The notes beneath the pieces were generated by a model that saw only the letters and a program-made list of their open reading frames with translations, searched no databases and was not told the DNA's origin. DNA of 64,000 bases from Thalassobius vesicularis (lineage in GTDB: Bacteria > Pseudomonadota > Alphaproteobacteria > Rhodobacterales > Rhodobacteraceae): the NCBI RefSeq assembly GCF_004799325.1, contig NZ_SSMD01000006.1, positions 1-64,000 of the forward strand, read 5' to 3'. Shown here piece by piece: positions 54,312 through 63,434 of this stretch. The position numbers and the translations under genes are program-made. Each line of letters starts with the position of its first letter. Position 1 is the stretch's first letter.

Positions 54312-55106
54312 TCACACCCGCCAGGCCAGCACGCGCCGCTCGACCCAGCCGATCACGCCCGAGGTCAGCACCCCCAGCCCCGACAGGATCACCACGCCCG
54401 CGAACAGCCGTTCAAGGTCATAGAGCGATCCTGCCTCCAGGATGTACGCGCCGATGCCGTATTGCGCGCCCAGCATCTCGGCGGCGACCAGCAGGATGAT
54501 CCCGATCGCGATGCTGACCCGCAGCCCAGACAGGATCCCCGGCAAGGCCCCCGGCAGCACGATCTTGCGCACGATGCTGGCCCATGACAGGCCAAAGCTC
54601 TGGCCCATGCGGATCAGCGTGCGGTCCACGTTGTCCACCGCGCCATAGGTCGCCACGACCGTGGGGGTAAAGGTTCCCAGCGCGATCAGGGCGTATTTGC
54701 TGCCCTCGTCGATGCCGAACCAGATCACGAACAGCGGCAGCAGGGCGATCTTGGGGATCGGGAACAGCGCGGCCACCAGCGGCACCATGCCCGCCCGCAC
54801 CAGGCTGAACAGCCCGATCATCACCCCCGCCGCGACCCCCGCGCTGATCCCCAGCGCTGATCCCACCGCCAACCGGCTAAGCGACGGCAACATGTGTTTC
54901 CACAATAGCCCGGTTTCGATCAGGTTGCGGAACGTCTCCAGCACGGCCGAGGGGCGCGGCAGCGTCAGGTTGGAAATCCAGCCCGTCCGCGTGCCCCATT
55001 CGATCAGTGCGATCAGCACCACGAACACGGCCAGCCCGACCCCGCGCACCCGGCGGGGACGGAAACCGCCGCCCCGGAACGGGACATCCTTGGGGGTGTC
55101 AGACAT
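54312..55106 (-). CDS. ABC transporter permease (SsuC/TauC class)
   Basis: A 264-residue inner-membrane permease with six helices and the EAA loop 'FGLSWASIVRKIVLPGALPG' near 165. This class imports aliphatic sulfonates, nitrate, taurine or pyrimidine precursors. It overlaps the ATPase gene by 8 bases, and the binding protein lies upstream. Substrate not deduced. Confidence 0.9.
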   Translation of the reverse strand: MSDTPKDVPFRGGGFRPRRVRGVGLAVFVVLIALIEWGTRTGWISNLTLPRPSAVLETFRNLIETGLLWKHMLPSLSRLAVGSALGISAGVAAGVMIGLFSLVRAGMVPLVAALFPIPKIALLPLFVIWFGIDEGSKYALIALGTFTPTVVATYGAVDNVDRTLIRMGQSFGLSWASIVRKIVLPGALPGILSGLRVSIAIGIILLVAAEMLGAQYGIGAYILEAGSLYDLERLFAGVVILSGLGVLTSGVIGWVERRVLAWRV

Positions 55107-55866
55107 GGCCCAGCTCCTTGTCGGCCGCTTCGGCCTCTTGCCGCATCAGGTGCCACAGCCGCGCTTGATGCGCCTCCAGTGCCGGATCGCCCGCGCGCCG
55201 TTCGCCCAGCGGCGTGTCGATGGTGACGACCTCTCGGATCGTGCCGGGACGGCGCGACAGCACGACGATGCGATGACCAAGGCGCACCGCCTCGGACAGG
55301 TTGTGCGTGACGTAGACGGCGGTGAAGGGCGCGCGCTCCCACAGGGTGACCAGATCGTCCATCAGCAGCTCGCGCGTCTGGGCGTCCAGCGCCGACAGAG
55401 GCTCGTCCAGCAGCATCACCGCCGGGTTCACCGCCAGCGCCCGCGCGATGGCGACGCGTTGTTTCATCCCGCCCGACAGCTGCTTGGGCAGGGCCTTGTG
55501 GAAATCCGACAGCTTGGTGCGCGCCAGAACGTCAGCGATGATCGCCTCGGCCCGCGCGCCCCGGATGCCGTGATCCTCGAGTACCAGAGAGATATTGCCC
55601 GCCACGTCCCGCCACGGCAGCAGCGCGAAATCCTGAAAGACATAGGTCAGCGGGTTCAGGCAGCCCTCGGGCACCGGCCCCGATTGCAGCACTTGGCCGG
55701 TATCCGGCCGCTCCAACCCGCCCAGAAACCGCAGCAGGGTGGATTTTCCGCAGCCCGATGGGCCAACGATACAGACGATCTGCCCCTCGGGAATGCCAAG
55801 GGTGATGTCAGACAGCACCGTCACATCGCCATAGGCGTGTGACACGGCTTCGAGTGTCAGCTCCAT
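55099..55866 (-). CDS. ABC transporter ATPase (SsuB/TauB class)
   Basis: A 255-residue ATPase: Walker A 'CIVGPSGCGKSTLLRFLGG' near residue 32, Q-loop 'YVFQDFALLPWRDVAGNISL' near 74, signature 'LSGGMKQRVAIARALAVNP' near 129, Walker B 'VMLLDEPLSALDAQTRELLM' near 150, and switch 'VTHNLSEAVRLGHRI' near 180. It energises import with the adjacent permease. Confidence 0.92.
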   Translation of the reverse strand: MELTLEAVSHAYGDVTVLSDITLGIPEGQIVCIVGPSGCGKSTLLRFLGGLERPDTGQVLQSGPVPEGCLNPLTYVFQDFALLPWRDVAGNISLVLEDHGIRGARAEAIIADVLARTKLSDFHKALPKQLSGGMKQRVAIARALAVNPAVMLLDEPLSALDAQTRELLMDDLVTLWERAPFTAVYVTHNLSEAVRLGHRIVVLSRRPGTIREVVTIDTPLGERRAGDPALEAHQARLWHLMRQEAEAADKELGHV

Positions 55867-55924
55867 CGTGGGCCTATCATTATGCGGGGCTCGCCACCGT
55901 CAAACAGCGGCGAGCCGCCGGATA

Positions 55925-56938
55925 TCACATCGTTTTCACGTAGGACGGATCGACCAGCATCTCCATCGAGACGGTGTCCTTCACCAGCCCTTCGGCCTTG
56001 AACCAGCTCAGCTGATCCTGAACCGAGCCCATGTTCAGCGCCGCCTCCGCGTTGATCCGCATCGCGCCGTTGACGATGCCGGGCTTGGCCTTGTCATAGG
56101 GCTTGTCGCTGTAGACATACTTGTGCACCAGCTGGATCATCGCTTCGGCTTCGTCCGCGCTGGTGGTCTTGTCGACCAGCGCCGCGTTGAAATCCGCCGC
56201 CCCTTTCGAGAACGCCGCCAGGAACGCCGCGGTCTTGTCCCGCTCGTTCGCCGCGTTCCCGGCCGAGGTGAACACCGTCGTCACCTGGTAATCCGGGATG
56301 TAATCGGCCAAGTCCCCGATGATGTGCACAGCCCCCGAACCCGCCAGCGGCTTGGCGATATGCGGCACGATCGACCACGCGTCGATCTGGCCCGACTTCA
56401 GCGCGCCGATCACCGCGCCGACCTTTTGCAGCGGCACGTATTCCAGGTTGATGCCCTCGGCCGCCGCGATCTTGGCGCCCATGTAGTGGAAGGAAGACCC
56501 CGCCTGCGTCATGCCGAACTTCTTGCCGTCCAGCGCCTTGGGGGTGGTGACACCCGCCTGATAGGCCGCGTCCGACACCAGGATCTTCTGGCCGTCGATG
56601 CCCTTTTCCTCGGACAGCGCGCCGCCGATGACCTTGGCCGCGCCCTTTTCGGCAAGGCTGATCAGCCCGCCGGAAATCGCCGTCACCGCATAATCCGCAT
56701 CGCCCGAGGCGATCGCCACCGCCATCGGCTGTGCGGCCTGGAAGAACTTGAATTCGACGTCCAGCCCGGCCTCGGCGAAATATCCGCGCTCGTACGCGAC
56801 AAAGCTGGCCGCGTGGCTGGTGAAGTTCAGCGCCCCAACAACCACCTTGGTGTTGGCCAGCGCCGGACGGCCCAGCATCGGCAGTGCTGCAGCACCGCCC
56901 ATCAGTCCCAGCGCCCCGCGGCGTGTGATCCCTGTCAT
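55925..56938 (-). CDS. ABC transporter substrate-binding protein (SsuA/NMT1-like)
   Basis: A 337-residue periplasmic binding protein. The N-terminus 'MTGITRRGALGLMGGAAALP' has a twin-arginine-like motif (R-R-G-A-L), so Tat export is plausible. Ligand-binding folds begin 'VVVGALNFTSHAASFVAYER' and 'YFAEAGLDVEFKFFQAAQPM'. The start at 56938 has GGGGAGGA about 8 bases upstream. It is the first gene of the importer operon, 58 bp before the ATPase. Substrate unknown. Confidence 0.88.
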   Translation of the reverse strand: MTGITRRGALGLMGGAAALPMLGRPALANTKVVVGALNFTSHAASFVAYERGYFAEAGLDVEFKFFQAAQPMAVAIASGDADYAVTAISGGLISLAEKGAAKVIGGALSEEKGIDGQKILVSDAAYQAGVTTPKALDGKKFGMTQAGSSFHYMGAKIAAAEGINLEYVPLQKVGAVIGALKSGQIDAWSIVPHIAKPLAGSGAVHIIGDLADYIPDYQVTTVFTSAGNAANERDKTAAFLAAFSKGAADFNAALVDKTTSADEAEAMIQLVHKYVYSDKPYDKAKPGIVNGAMRINAEAALNMGSVQDQLSWFKAEGLVKDTVSMEMLVDPSYVKTM

Positions 56939-57156
56939 GTCGTGTCCTCCCCTCATGACGTGTCAGCGCACCCTGCGGCGCCCTTGCCGGGATTGTCACC
57001 GCAAAGCGTGCCGGGGATCAACCCGCCGCGCGTACAGTAGTCCTACGGTGTCCGGACCGTAACGCAGGGGCATTGCTGCGCCGCGACATACGTGTGGGTT
57101 GCCCGCGTGCGCGCCTTCGCATAAACCCGCCGGCGCAGGACATCGAAAGGACCGAC

Positions 57157-58947
57157 ATGGCGCGCGCACCCGTCACCGTCACCGAAGAGCGTGAGAAATC
57201 CAAACGCGTGGGCGCTCTGCGCGACCTGTGGCCGTTCCTCAGCCCTTACAAGGGCATGGTCGCCCTTGCTGGCATGGCGCTGACGCTGACCGCCTCGGTC
57301 TCGCTGATCCTGCCGCTGGCCGTGCGCCGGGTCGTTGACAATTTCAACGCCCAGAACGACGCCCTGCTGAACCGCTATTTCGCCGCCGCCCTGCTGATCG
57401 CCGCCCTGCTGGCGCTGGGAACCGGCCTGCGCTACGCGCTGGTCACCCGCCTTGGGGAACGCGTCGTCGCCGACATCCGCAAGGCCGTGTTCGACCGCAT
57501 CACCGGCATGTCGCCCGCCTATTTCGAAAACATCATGACCGGAGAGGTCATCAGCCGCATCACCACGGATACCACGCTAATCCTGTCGGTGATCGGCTCG
57601 TCGATTTCGGTCGCGCTGCGTAACGTGCTGATTTTCCTGGGCGGTCTGGTGCTGATGCTGTTCACTTCGGCCAAGCTGACCGGGCTGGTCCTGCTGATCG
57701 TGCCGCTGGTCATCATCCCGATCATGACGATGGGCCGCCGCCTGCGCGTGCTGTCGCGCGAAAACCAGGACTGGATCGCTGCCTCCTCGGGCAGCGCCTC
57801 CGAGGCGCTGTCCTCGATCCAGACCATTCAGGCCTTCACCGCCGAAACCGCCACCATCCGCGATTTCAACGACGTGACCGAGAAAAGCTACGACTCGGCC
57901 CGCCGCCGCATCACCACCCGCGCGATCATGACCGTGATCGTGATCTTCCTTGTGTTCTCGGGCGTGGTCGGCGTGCTGTGGATCGGCGCCAATGACGTGC
58001 GCGGCGGCACCATGAGCGCCGGTGCGCTGGTGCAATTCGTGATCTACTCGGTGATGGTCGCGGGCTCTGTCGGGGCCCTGTCCGAAATCTGGGGCGAGCT
58101 GCAACGCGCCGCCGGCGCCACCGAGCGTCTGGTCGAGCTGCTGCGCGCCACCGACACCGTTGCCGACCCTGCAAAGGCCAAACCCGTGCCGCAACCGATG
58201 ACCGGCGCGATCACCTTTGACGACGTCAGCTTCCGCTACCCGTCGCGCCCCGATGTCTCGGCGCTGGATCAGGTCAACCTGACCATTCAGCCGGGCGAAA
58301 GCGTGGCCCTCGTCGGCCCCTCGGGCGCGGGCAAGACCACGATCATCCAGACGCTGCTGCGTTTCTACGACCCGCAGTCGGGCAAGATCACGCTGGACGG
58401 TACCGACCTGCGCGACATGACCCGCGCCGAGTTCCGCCAGCACATGGCGCTGGTGCCGCAGGATCCGGTGATCTTTGCCACCACCGCGCGCGAAAACATC
58501 CGCTTTGGCCGCCCCGACGCCACCGACGCCGAGGTCGAGGCCGCCGCCCGTGCCGCGGCCGCGCATGACTTCATCCTGAATCTGCCGCAGGGCTATGACA
58601 GCCAGGTCGGCGAGCGCGGCACCATGCTGTCGGGCGGTCAGAAGCAACGCATCGCCATCGCCCGCGCCATCCTGCGCGACGCGCCGGTGCTGCTGCTGGA
58701 CGAGGCGACCTCGGCGCTGGATGCCGAAAGCGAGCGCGCCGTGCAGGCCGCGGTGGACGAGCTGGCCCGCACCCGCACCACGATCATCGTCGCCCACCGT
58801 CTGGCCACGGTGAAAAAGGCCGACCGCATCATCGTGATGGACGAAGGCCGCATCGTCGCCCAAGGCAGCCATGACGAACTTGTTGCCGAAGGGGGGCTTT
58901 ACGCCCGCCTGGCCCGCCTGCAATTCACCGACGGCGCCGCCGCCTGA
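57157..58947 (+). CDS. ABC exporter, fused membrane and ATPase domains (MsbA-like)
   Basis: A 596-residue half-transporter: six-helix membrane domain (about 30-320) followed by an ATPase domain. Walker A is 'ALVGPSGAGKTTIIQTLLRF' near 385, the signature 'RGTMLSGGQKQRIAIARAIL' near 488, Walker B 'VLLLDEATSALDAESERAVQ' near 510. It works as a homodimer and could export lipid or drugs. The start at 57157 has GAAAGGA 6-8 bases upstream; the longer frame from 57073 is not used. Confidence 0.9.
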   Translation: MARAPVTVTEEREKSKRVGALRDLWPFLSPYKGMVALAGMALTLTASVSLILPLAVRRVVDNFNAQNDALLNRYFAAALLIAALLALGTGLRYALVTRLGERVVADIRKAVFDRITGMSPAYFENIMTGEVISRITTDTTLILSVIGSSISVALRNVLIFLGGLVLMLFTSAKLTGLVLLIVPLVIIPIMTMGRRLRVLSRENQDWIAASSGSASEALSSIQTIQAFTAETATIRDFNDVTEKSYDSARRRITTRAIMTVIVIFLVFSGVVGVLWIGANDVRGGTMSAGALVQFVIYSVMVAGSVGALSEIWGELQRAAGATERLVELLRATDTVADPAKAKPVPQPMTGAITFDDVSFRYPSRPDVSALDQVNLTIQPGESVALVGPSGAGKTTIIQTLLRFYDPQSGKITLDGTDLRDMTRAEFRQHMALVPQDPVIFATTARENIRFGRPDATDAEVEAAARAAAAHDFILNLPQGYDSQVGERGTMLSGGQKQRIAIARAILRDAPVLLLDEATSALDAESERAVQAAVDELARTRTTIIVAHRLATVKKADRIIVMDEGRIVAQGSHDELVAEGGLYARLARLQFTDGAAA

Positions 58948-59210
58948 TCCAAATGCGCGCCTGCGGCGCACAGGATATCTCGTCGTCCGCCTGCGGCCTC
59001 CTCCTCGGGGCGGGCGGACAGGCGACGCCCGTTGACCCGGGTTCTCGTGACGTCATCCGGGAAAGTTGCGCATCTTAGGGCAAAACTTGCGTTTTGACGT
59101 TGCGAAACTGACCTTGGGGTATTCTTGTAGAAGGGTGGAATGCCTTCCACAGTGCGCGCGAGGACTAAGGTCGGCCCTTTGGGAATGGGGCCGCGAGAGG
59201 GAGGATACCA
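58948..59210. promoter_or_regulatory. Upstream region of the 59.2-kb acyl-CoA synthetase with TGACGT sites
   Basis: This 263-bp gap holds the palindrome TGACGTCA at 59048-59055 and GTTTTGACGTTGCGAAAC at 59091-59108. The second, read on the - strand, matches the candidate MerR operator near 36.2 kb (TTTCG..ACGTCA). A GC-rich inverted stretch near 59000 could end the upstream gene. No small gene is visible. Confidence 0.5.
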
Positions 59211-61094
59211 ATGGGATTTGCATCCATTCAGGACACGATCGCGATCGAAAGCGAAATGCCGTGGGCAGAGCGCGATGTGCCGAAGACGCTTTATGAACTG
59301 CTGAGCAACACCAAGGCCAAGAACGCCAATGGCAACGCCGTGACGTTCCAGCTGCTGTCCGGCCCCACCGACAAGGCCGAGACCCTGACCTGGGCCGAGC
59401 TGCACGCCCGCACCTGCCAGGTCGCCAACATGTTCCGCGATCTGGGTGTCGGCGAAAACGACGTCGTCGCCTGCATCCTGCCGAACTGCAACGAGACCGT
59501 GCTGACCCTGCTGGGCGGCGCCATCGCGGGGATCATCAACCCGATCAACCCGCTGCTGGAGCCCGAGCAGATCGCCGCCATCCTACGCGAGACCAAGGCC
59601 AAGGTCGTGGTCACCCTCAAGGCGTTCCCCAAGACCGACGTGGCCCAGAAAACCGCCGAGGCCGTGCGCCATGCGCCTTGCGTGAACACCGTGCTCGAGA
59701 TCGACCTGAACCGTTATCTGACCCCGCCGAAAAGCTGGATCGTGCCGCTGGTGCGTCCGAAAAATCCCGGCGGGCACCATGCGGACGTGCTGGATTTCAA
59801 CAAGACCATGCGCAAATACCCGCGCGAGCTGGCCTTTGCCGACAGCAAGGGCGACCGCGTTGCCGCCTATTTCCACACCGGCGGCACCACCGGCATGCCC
59901 AAGGTCGCGCAGCACCGCTACTCGGGGATCATCTACAACGGCTGGCTGGGCGGCACCCTGCTGTACCAGCCCGAGGACAACGTGATCTGCCCGCTGCCGC
60001 TGTTCCACGTTTTCGCCTGCCACGTCATCCTGATGGCCGTCATCACCGCCGGCGCGCATGTGGTGTTCCCGACGCCCGCCGGCTATCGCGGCGACGGCGT
60101 GTTCGACAACTTCTGGAAGCTGATCGAGCGTTGGAAGATCACCTTCATCATCACCGTGCCCACCGCGATTTCGGCGATGATGCAGCGCCCGGTGAATGCC
60201 GACATTTCCTCGGTGAAGACCTCGTTCTCGGGCTCGGCCCCGCTGCCGCTGGAGCTGTTCAAACGCTTCGAATCCGCCAGCAACGTCACCATTGTCGAGG
60301 GCTACGGCCTGACCGAGGCGACCTGCCTCGTGTCGGTGAACCCGGTGGACGGCCAGAAAAAGGTGGGCTCGGTCGGCATCCGCTTCCCGTATTGCGACGT
60401 CCGCATCTACCGCGAAGTGAACGGCGAGCCGGTCGAATGCGCACCCGACGAAGTGGGCGAGATCTGCGTCTCGAACCCCGGCGTCAACGCGCCCGACACC
60501 TATACCGAGCCGGACAAGAACAAGAAGCTGTACTACTACGGCAAGTACCTGCGCACCGGCGATCTGGGCCGCATCGACAAGGACCAGTACATCTGGATCA
60601 CCGGCCGTGCCAAGGATCTGATCATCCGCGGCGGTCACAACATCGACCCCGCCGAGATCGAAGAGGCACTGCTGGCGCATCATGACGTCGCCTTTGCCGG
60701 GGCCATCGGTCAGCCGGACGTGCACGCGGGCGAAATCCCCTGCGCCTATGTCGAGCTGGTCGCCGGCGCCACCGCCACTGCCGAAGACCTGATGAAGCAC
60801 TGCAAGGTCCACGTCCACGAACGCGCCGCCCAGCCCAAGTTCATCGAGGTGCTGGACGAGCTGCCCAAGACCGCCGTCGGCAAGGTCTTCAAACCCGACC
60901 TGCGCAAGCGCGCCATCACCCGCGTCTACAATCAGGCGCTGGAAGAGGCCAAGCTGAACGCCAAGGTGGTCAACGTGATCGACGACAAGAAACGCGGCCT
61001 GGTCGCGCAGGTCGAACGGTCCGGCGTCGTGCATGATGACGAGGTGGGCCATGTGCTGGGCGCCTACACCCGTCCGTGGGAATGGGTCGCCTGA
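59211..61094 (+). CDS. Acyl-CoA synthetase (long form, FadD-like ANL ligase)
   Basis: This 627-residue ANL ligase has an N-terminal extension ('MPWAERDVPKTLYELL') not seen in short acyl-CoA synthetases. The P-loop is a variant 'YFHTGGTTGMPKVAQHRYSG' near 221, G-G-T-T-G in place of S-G-T-T-G. 'EGYGLTEATCLVSVNPVDG' lies near 363, and the C-terminal lysine is in 'LPKTAVGKVFKPDLRKRA' near 555. A strong ribosome site GGGAGGA precedes the ATG. Substrate not deduced. Upstream TGACGT sites link it to the MerR pair at 35.7-36.7 kb. Confidence 0.87.
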   Translation: MGFASIQDTIAIESEMPWAERDVPKTLYELLSNTKAKNANGNAVTFQLLSGPTDKAETLTWAELHARTCQVANMFRDLGVGENDVVACILPNCNETVLTLLGGAIAGIINPINPLLEPEQIAAILRETKAKVVVTLKAFPKTDVAQKTAEAVRHAPCVNTVLEIDLNRYLTPPKSWIVPLVRPKNPGGHHADVLDFNKTMRKYPRELAFADSKGDRVAAYFHTGGTTGMPKVAQHRYSGIIYNGWLGGTLLYQPEDNVICPLPLFHVFACHVILMAVITAGAHVVFPTPAGYRGDGVFDNFWKLIERWKITFIITVPTAISAMMQRPVNADISSVKTSFSGSAPLPLELFKRFESASNVTIVEGYGLTEATCLVSVNPVDGQKKVGSVGIRFPYCDVRIYREVNGEPVECAPDEVGEICVSNPGVNAPDTYTEPDKNKKLYYYGKYLRTGDLGRIDKDQYIWITGRAKDLIIRGGHNIDPAEIEEALLAHHDVAFAGAIGQPDVHAGEIPCAYVELVAGATATAEDLMKHCKVHVHERAAQPKFIEVLDELPKTAVGKVFKPDLRKRAITRVYNQALEEAKLNAKVVNVIDDKKRGLVAQVERSGVVHDDEVGHVLGAYTRPWEWVA

Positions 61095-61118
61095 GACTAC
61101 CCTTCGTGACTCAAAAAG

Positions 61119-61142
61119 GGGCCGTCCCGCAGGGGGCGGCCC
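61119..61142 (+). terminator. Possible terminator after the acyl-CoA synthetase
   Basis: Stem GGGCCG (61119-61124) and CGGCCC (61137-61142) with a 12-base loop, followed by TTGTCGTTTTA. The T-run is weak. The adjacent G on the left arm would be bulged. Confidence 0.55.
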
Positions 61143-61279
61143 TTGTCGTTTTAGGCGTGAAATGGTCGTACCAAAACAGGCAGGAATCGTACGGTTTTCG
61201 GGGTTAACCAAACCTCTGCCCAACGTCCCCGCAGCGGCCATTCGTCCTTGGAATCATCATTTACAAAGCCCCGGCCATT

Positions 61280-61475
61280 GGGTATCCGGGGGCTGCTTCG
61301 GTCCGGACGGTACGCCGCCGGATAATAGGGAATGCGGTGAGGGACGAGCAGCCCAACTCCGCAACTGCCCCCGCAACTGTGAGCGGTGAGCGACGCCGGC
61401 AAATGCCACTGACGCCAGATGCGTTGGGAAGGCCCGGCCAAGCGATGACCCGCAAGTCAGGAGACCTGCCGAAGC
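61280..61475 (+). ncRNA. Cobalamin (adenosylcobalamin) riboswitch
   Basis: The leader contains the conserved elements in order: 'TAGGGAATGCGGTGAGG' (61327-61343), the B12-box region 'GCAACTGCCCCCGCAACTG' continuing to 'TGAGCGGTGAGC' (61371-61391), 'GGGAAGGC' (about 61426-61433), and 'GATGACCCGCAAGTCAGGAG' (61444-61463). Cobalamin binding would shut off the downstream btuB-btuF-like genes. Boundaries are approximate. No other gene occupies 61095-61619. Confidence 0.93.
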
Positions 61476-61619
61476 GTTCACCCGGTCCGGGCGCGGGGCG
61501 CGTTCGAGGCGGCGGACCTTCCGTTCGTGGTGGCACTCTCACCGTCTGCGGAGGGCGCGTTCCCTTCTCGACATTGCCGAAGCAACAGGCCAAGTGCCTG
61601 AAAGTATTGGGGAACTGGT
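61476..61619 (+). promoter_or_regulatory. Leader after the cobalamin riboswitch (expression platform)
   Basis: This 144-base stretch joins the riboswitch to the btuB start. It has GC-rich self-complementary segments such as 'CCGGTCCGGGCGCGG', but I could not assign one clear switching hairpin. Because it does not end in a T-run, translational rather than transcriptional control is more likely. Confidence 0.5.
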
Positions 61620-63434
61620 ATGAAAAAAACCACCCTTCTGACCGGAGCAGCCCTTGCTGCACTCGCCACCGCGCCCGCCGTCGCGCTGGCACAGGACGCC
61701 ATTGATCTGGGCGAAATCACCGTCACCGCGAACCAGGGCGAAACCACGCTGGAACGCTCGGGGACGACCGTTGAAATCGTGAACAAGGCCCAGCTGGACG
61801 CCGCACCCGAAACGCGCCTGGCCGATGTGCTCAGCGCGCTGCCCGGCATCACCCTGTCCGCAAACGGCGGCGTCGGCACCTCGACCAACCTGCGTATTCG
61901 CGGTCTGGGCGGGGCCTATGTGCCTGTTCTGCTTGACGGAATCGACATCTCTGACCCCGCCAGCAGCGGCAACGGCTTTGACTGGGGCGGCGTGACTGGC
62001 GGCACTCTGGACCGTGTCGAGGTGCTGAAGGGCTCGCAATCCGCGCGCTATGGCGTCAGCGCCGTTGGCGGCGTTGTCAGCCTGCAAAACTGGATGCCGA
62101 CCGACAACGGAACCTCGGGTCAGGCCAGTGTCGAGGTCGGCACCTACAACACCCGCCGCGCCTCTCTGTCGCTGGGTCTGCGCACCGACCGGGTCGAGCT
62201 GGCCCTGGGTCTCAGCACTCTGAAAACAGACGGTTTTTCCGCCAATTCGGCCGGTACCGAGGCGGACGGCTACGAAGAGAAAACCGCCAACCTGCGCGCC
62301 ATCTACCACCTGAGCGACACCGCCCTGATCGGTCTGGCGGCCTTTACCCTGACCTCGGACGGCGAGTTCGACGAATGGGGCGGCGACGGCGCGGCCCCCT
62401 ATGACGAAACCAACACCCGTGACGCCAAGGGCTACCGCGTGTTCTCGGAATTCACGACCGGCGCGATCAGCCACAGCCTGGCCTATTCCTACTTTGAAAC
62501 CGACCGGGCCAGCACCTCGAACGGTTGGGTCGATACCTTCAACGGCGACCGTAAGAAGGTGGAATACAAGGCGAATTTCGATCTGGGCACCATGCTGTCG
62601 ATGTATGTCGGCGCTGACAACACCCGCGAAACCGCCGCTGGCGCAGACAGCGAAATCACCGGCGTTTTCGCCGAGGCGACCTATGCCCCGACCGCCGATC
62701 TGGACATCGTGACTTCGATCCGGCACGACGACCACTCGGATTTCGCGGACAAGACCACCGGCCGTATCGCGCTGTCCTGGCGCATCAAGGACGACCTGAT
62801 CCTGCGTGCGCAGGCCGCGACCGGCTACAAGCCGCCCAGCCTTTACCAGCTGACCTCGTCCTACGGCAACCCGGCCTTCCAGCCCGAAGAGTCGACCAGC
62901 TACGAGCTGGGCCTGGAAAAACGCTATGGTGGCAATGACTTCGTCCGCGCGACCCTGTTCCAGACCGACATCAAGGGGCAGGTCTACTGGGACTACACCT
63001 CGGTCCGCTGCGCCAGCGGCTTCGGCTGCTACGAGGTGCAGGACTTCACCGCCAAGGGTCTGGAGCTGTCCGGCCAGAAGGCGCTGAGCCCGACGATCGA
63101 CCTAGTCGCTAGCTACACGCTGACCGACACGGCCGACGGCACCGGCGCGCAGGCGCTGCGCGTGCCGCGTCACGATCTGGAGATCGGCCTGAACGCCAAG
63201 ATGGGTGAAAAGACCACCGGCGGCATCAGCGTGAACCACGTGGCCGACCGCATGGACACCGTGGGCGCCGTGCCGGATTACACCGTGGTCAACGCGCATC
63301 TGGCCTATCAGGTGACAGAAAAGGCCCAGGCCTATCTGCGGGTCGAAAACCTGACGGACGAACAGTACGAAACCGCCGCTGGCTATGCGACTTCGGGTCG
63401 GGCCTTCTACTTCGGCGTCCGTGCGAATTTCTAA
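61620..63434 (+). CDS. btuB: TonB-dependent vitamin B12 receptor (BtuB-like)
   Basis: A 604-residue outer-membrane receptor. A signal peptide spans about 1-24 ('ALAALATAPAVALAQ'). A TonB box-like segment 'DLGEITVTAN' follows, then the plug domain ('LRIRGLGGAYVPVLLDGIDI') and a 22-strand barrel ending 'GRAFYFGVRANF' with the terminal Phe. Control by the cobalamin riboswitch and a following BtuF-like gene point to corrinoid uptake. Ligand range (cobalamin versus cobinamide) is not readable. Confidence 0.92.
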   Translation: MKKTTLLTGAALAALATAPAVALAQDAIDLGEITVTANQGETTLERSGTTVEIVNKAQLDAAPETRLADVLSALPGITLSANGGVGTSTNLRIRGLGGAYVPVLLDGIDISDPASSGNGFDWGGVTGGTLDRVEVLKGSQSARYGVSAVGGVVSLQNWMPTDNGTSGQASVEVGTYNTRRASLSLGLRTDRVELALGLSTLKTDGFSANSAGTEADGYEEKTANLRAIYHLSDTALIGLAAFTLTSDGEFDEWGGDGAAPYDETNTRDAKGYRVFSEFTTGAISHSLAYSYFETDRASTSNGWVDTFNGDRKKVEYKANFDLGTMLSMYVGADNTRETAAGADSEITGVFAEATYAPTADLDIVTSIRHDDHSDFADKTTGRIALSWRIKDDLILRAQAATGYKPPSLYQLTSSYGNPAFQPEESTSYELGLEKRYGGNDFVRATLFQTDIKGQVYWDYTSVRCASGFGCYEVQDFTAKGLELSGQKALSPTIDLVASYTLTDTADGTGAQALRVPRHDLEIGLNAKMGEKTTGGISVNHVADRMDTVGAVPDYTVVNAHLAYQVTEKAQAYLRVENLTDEQYETAAGYATSGRAFYFGVRANF

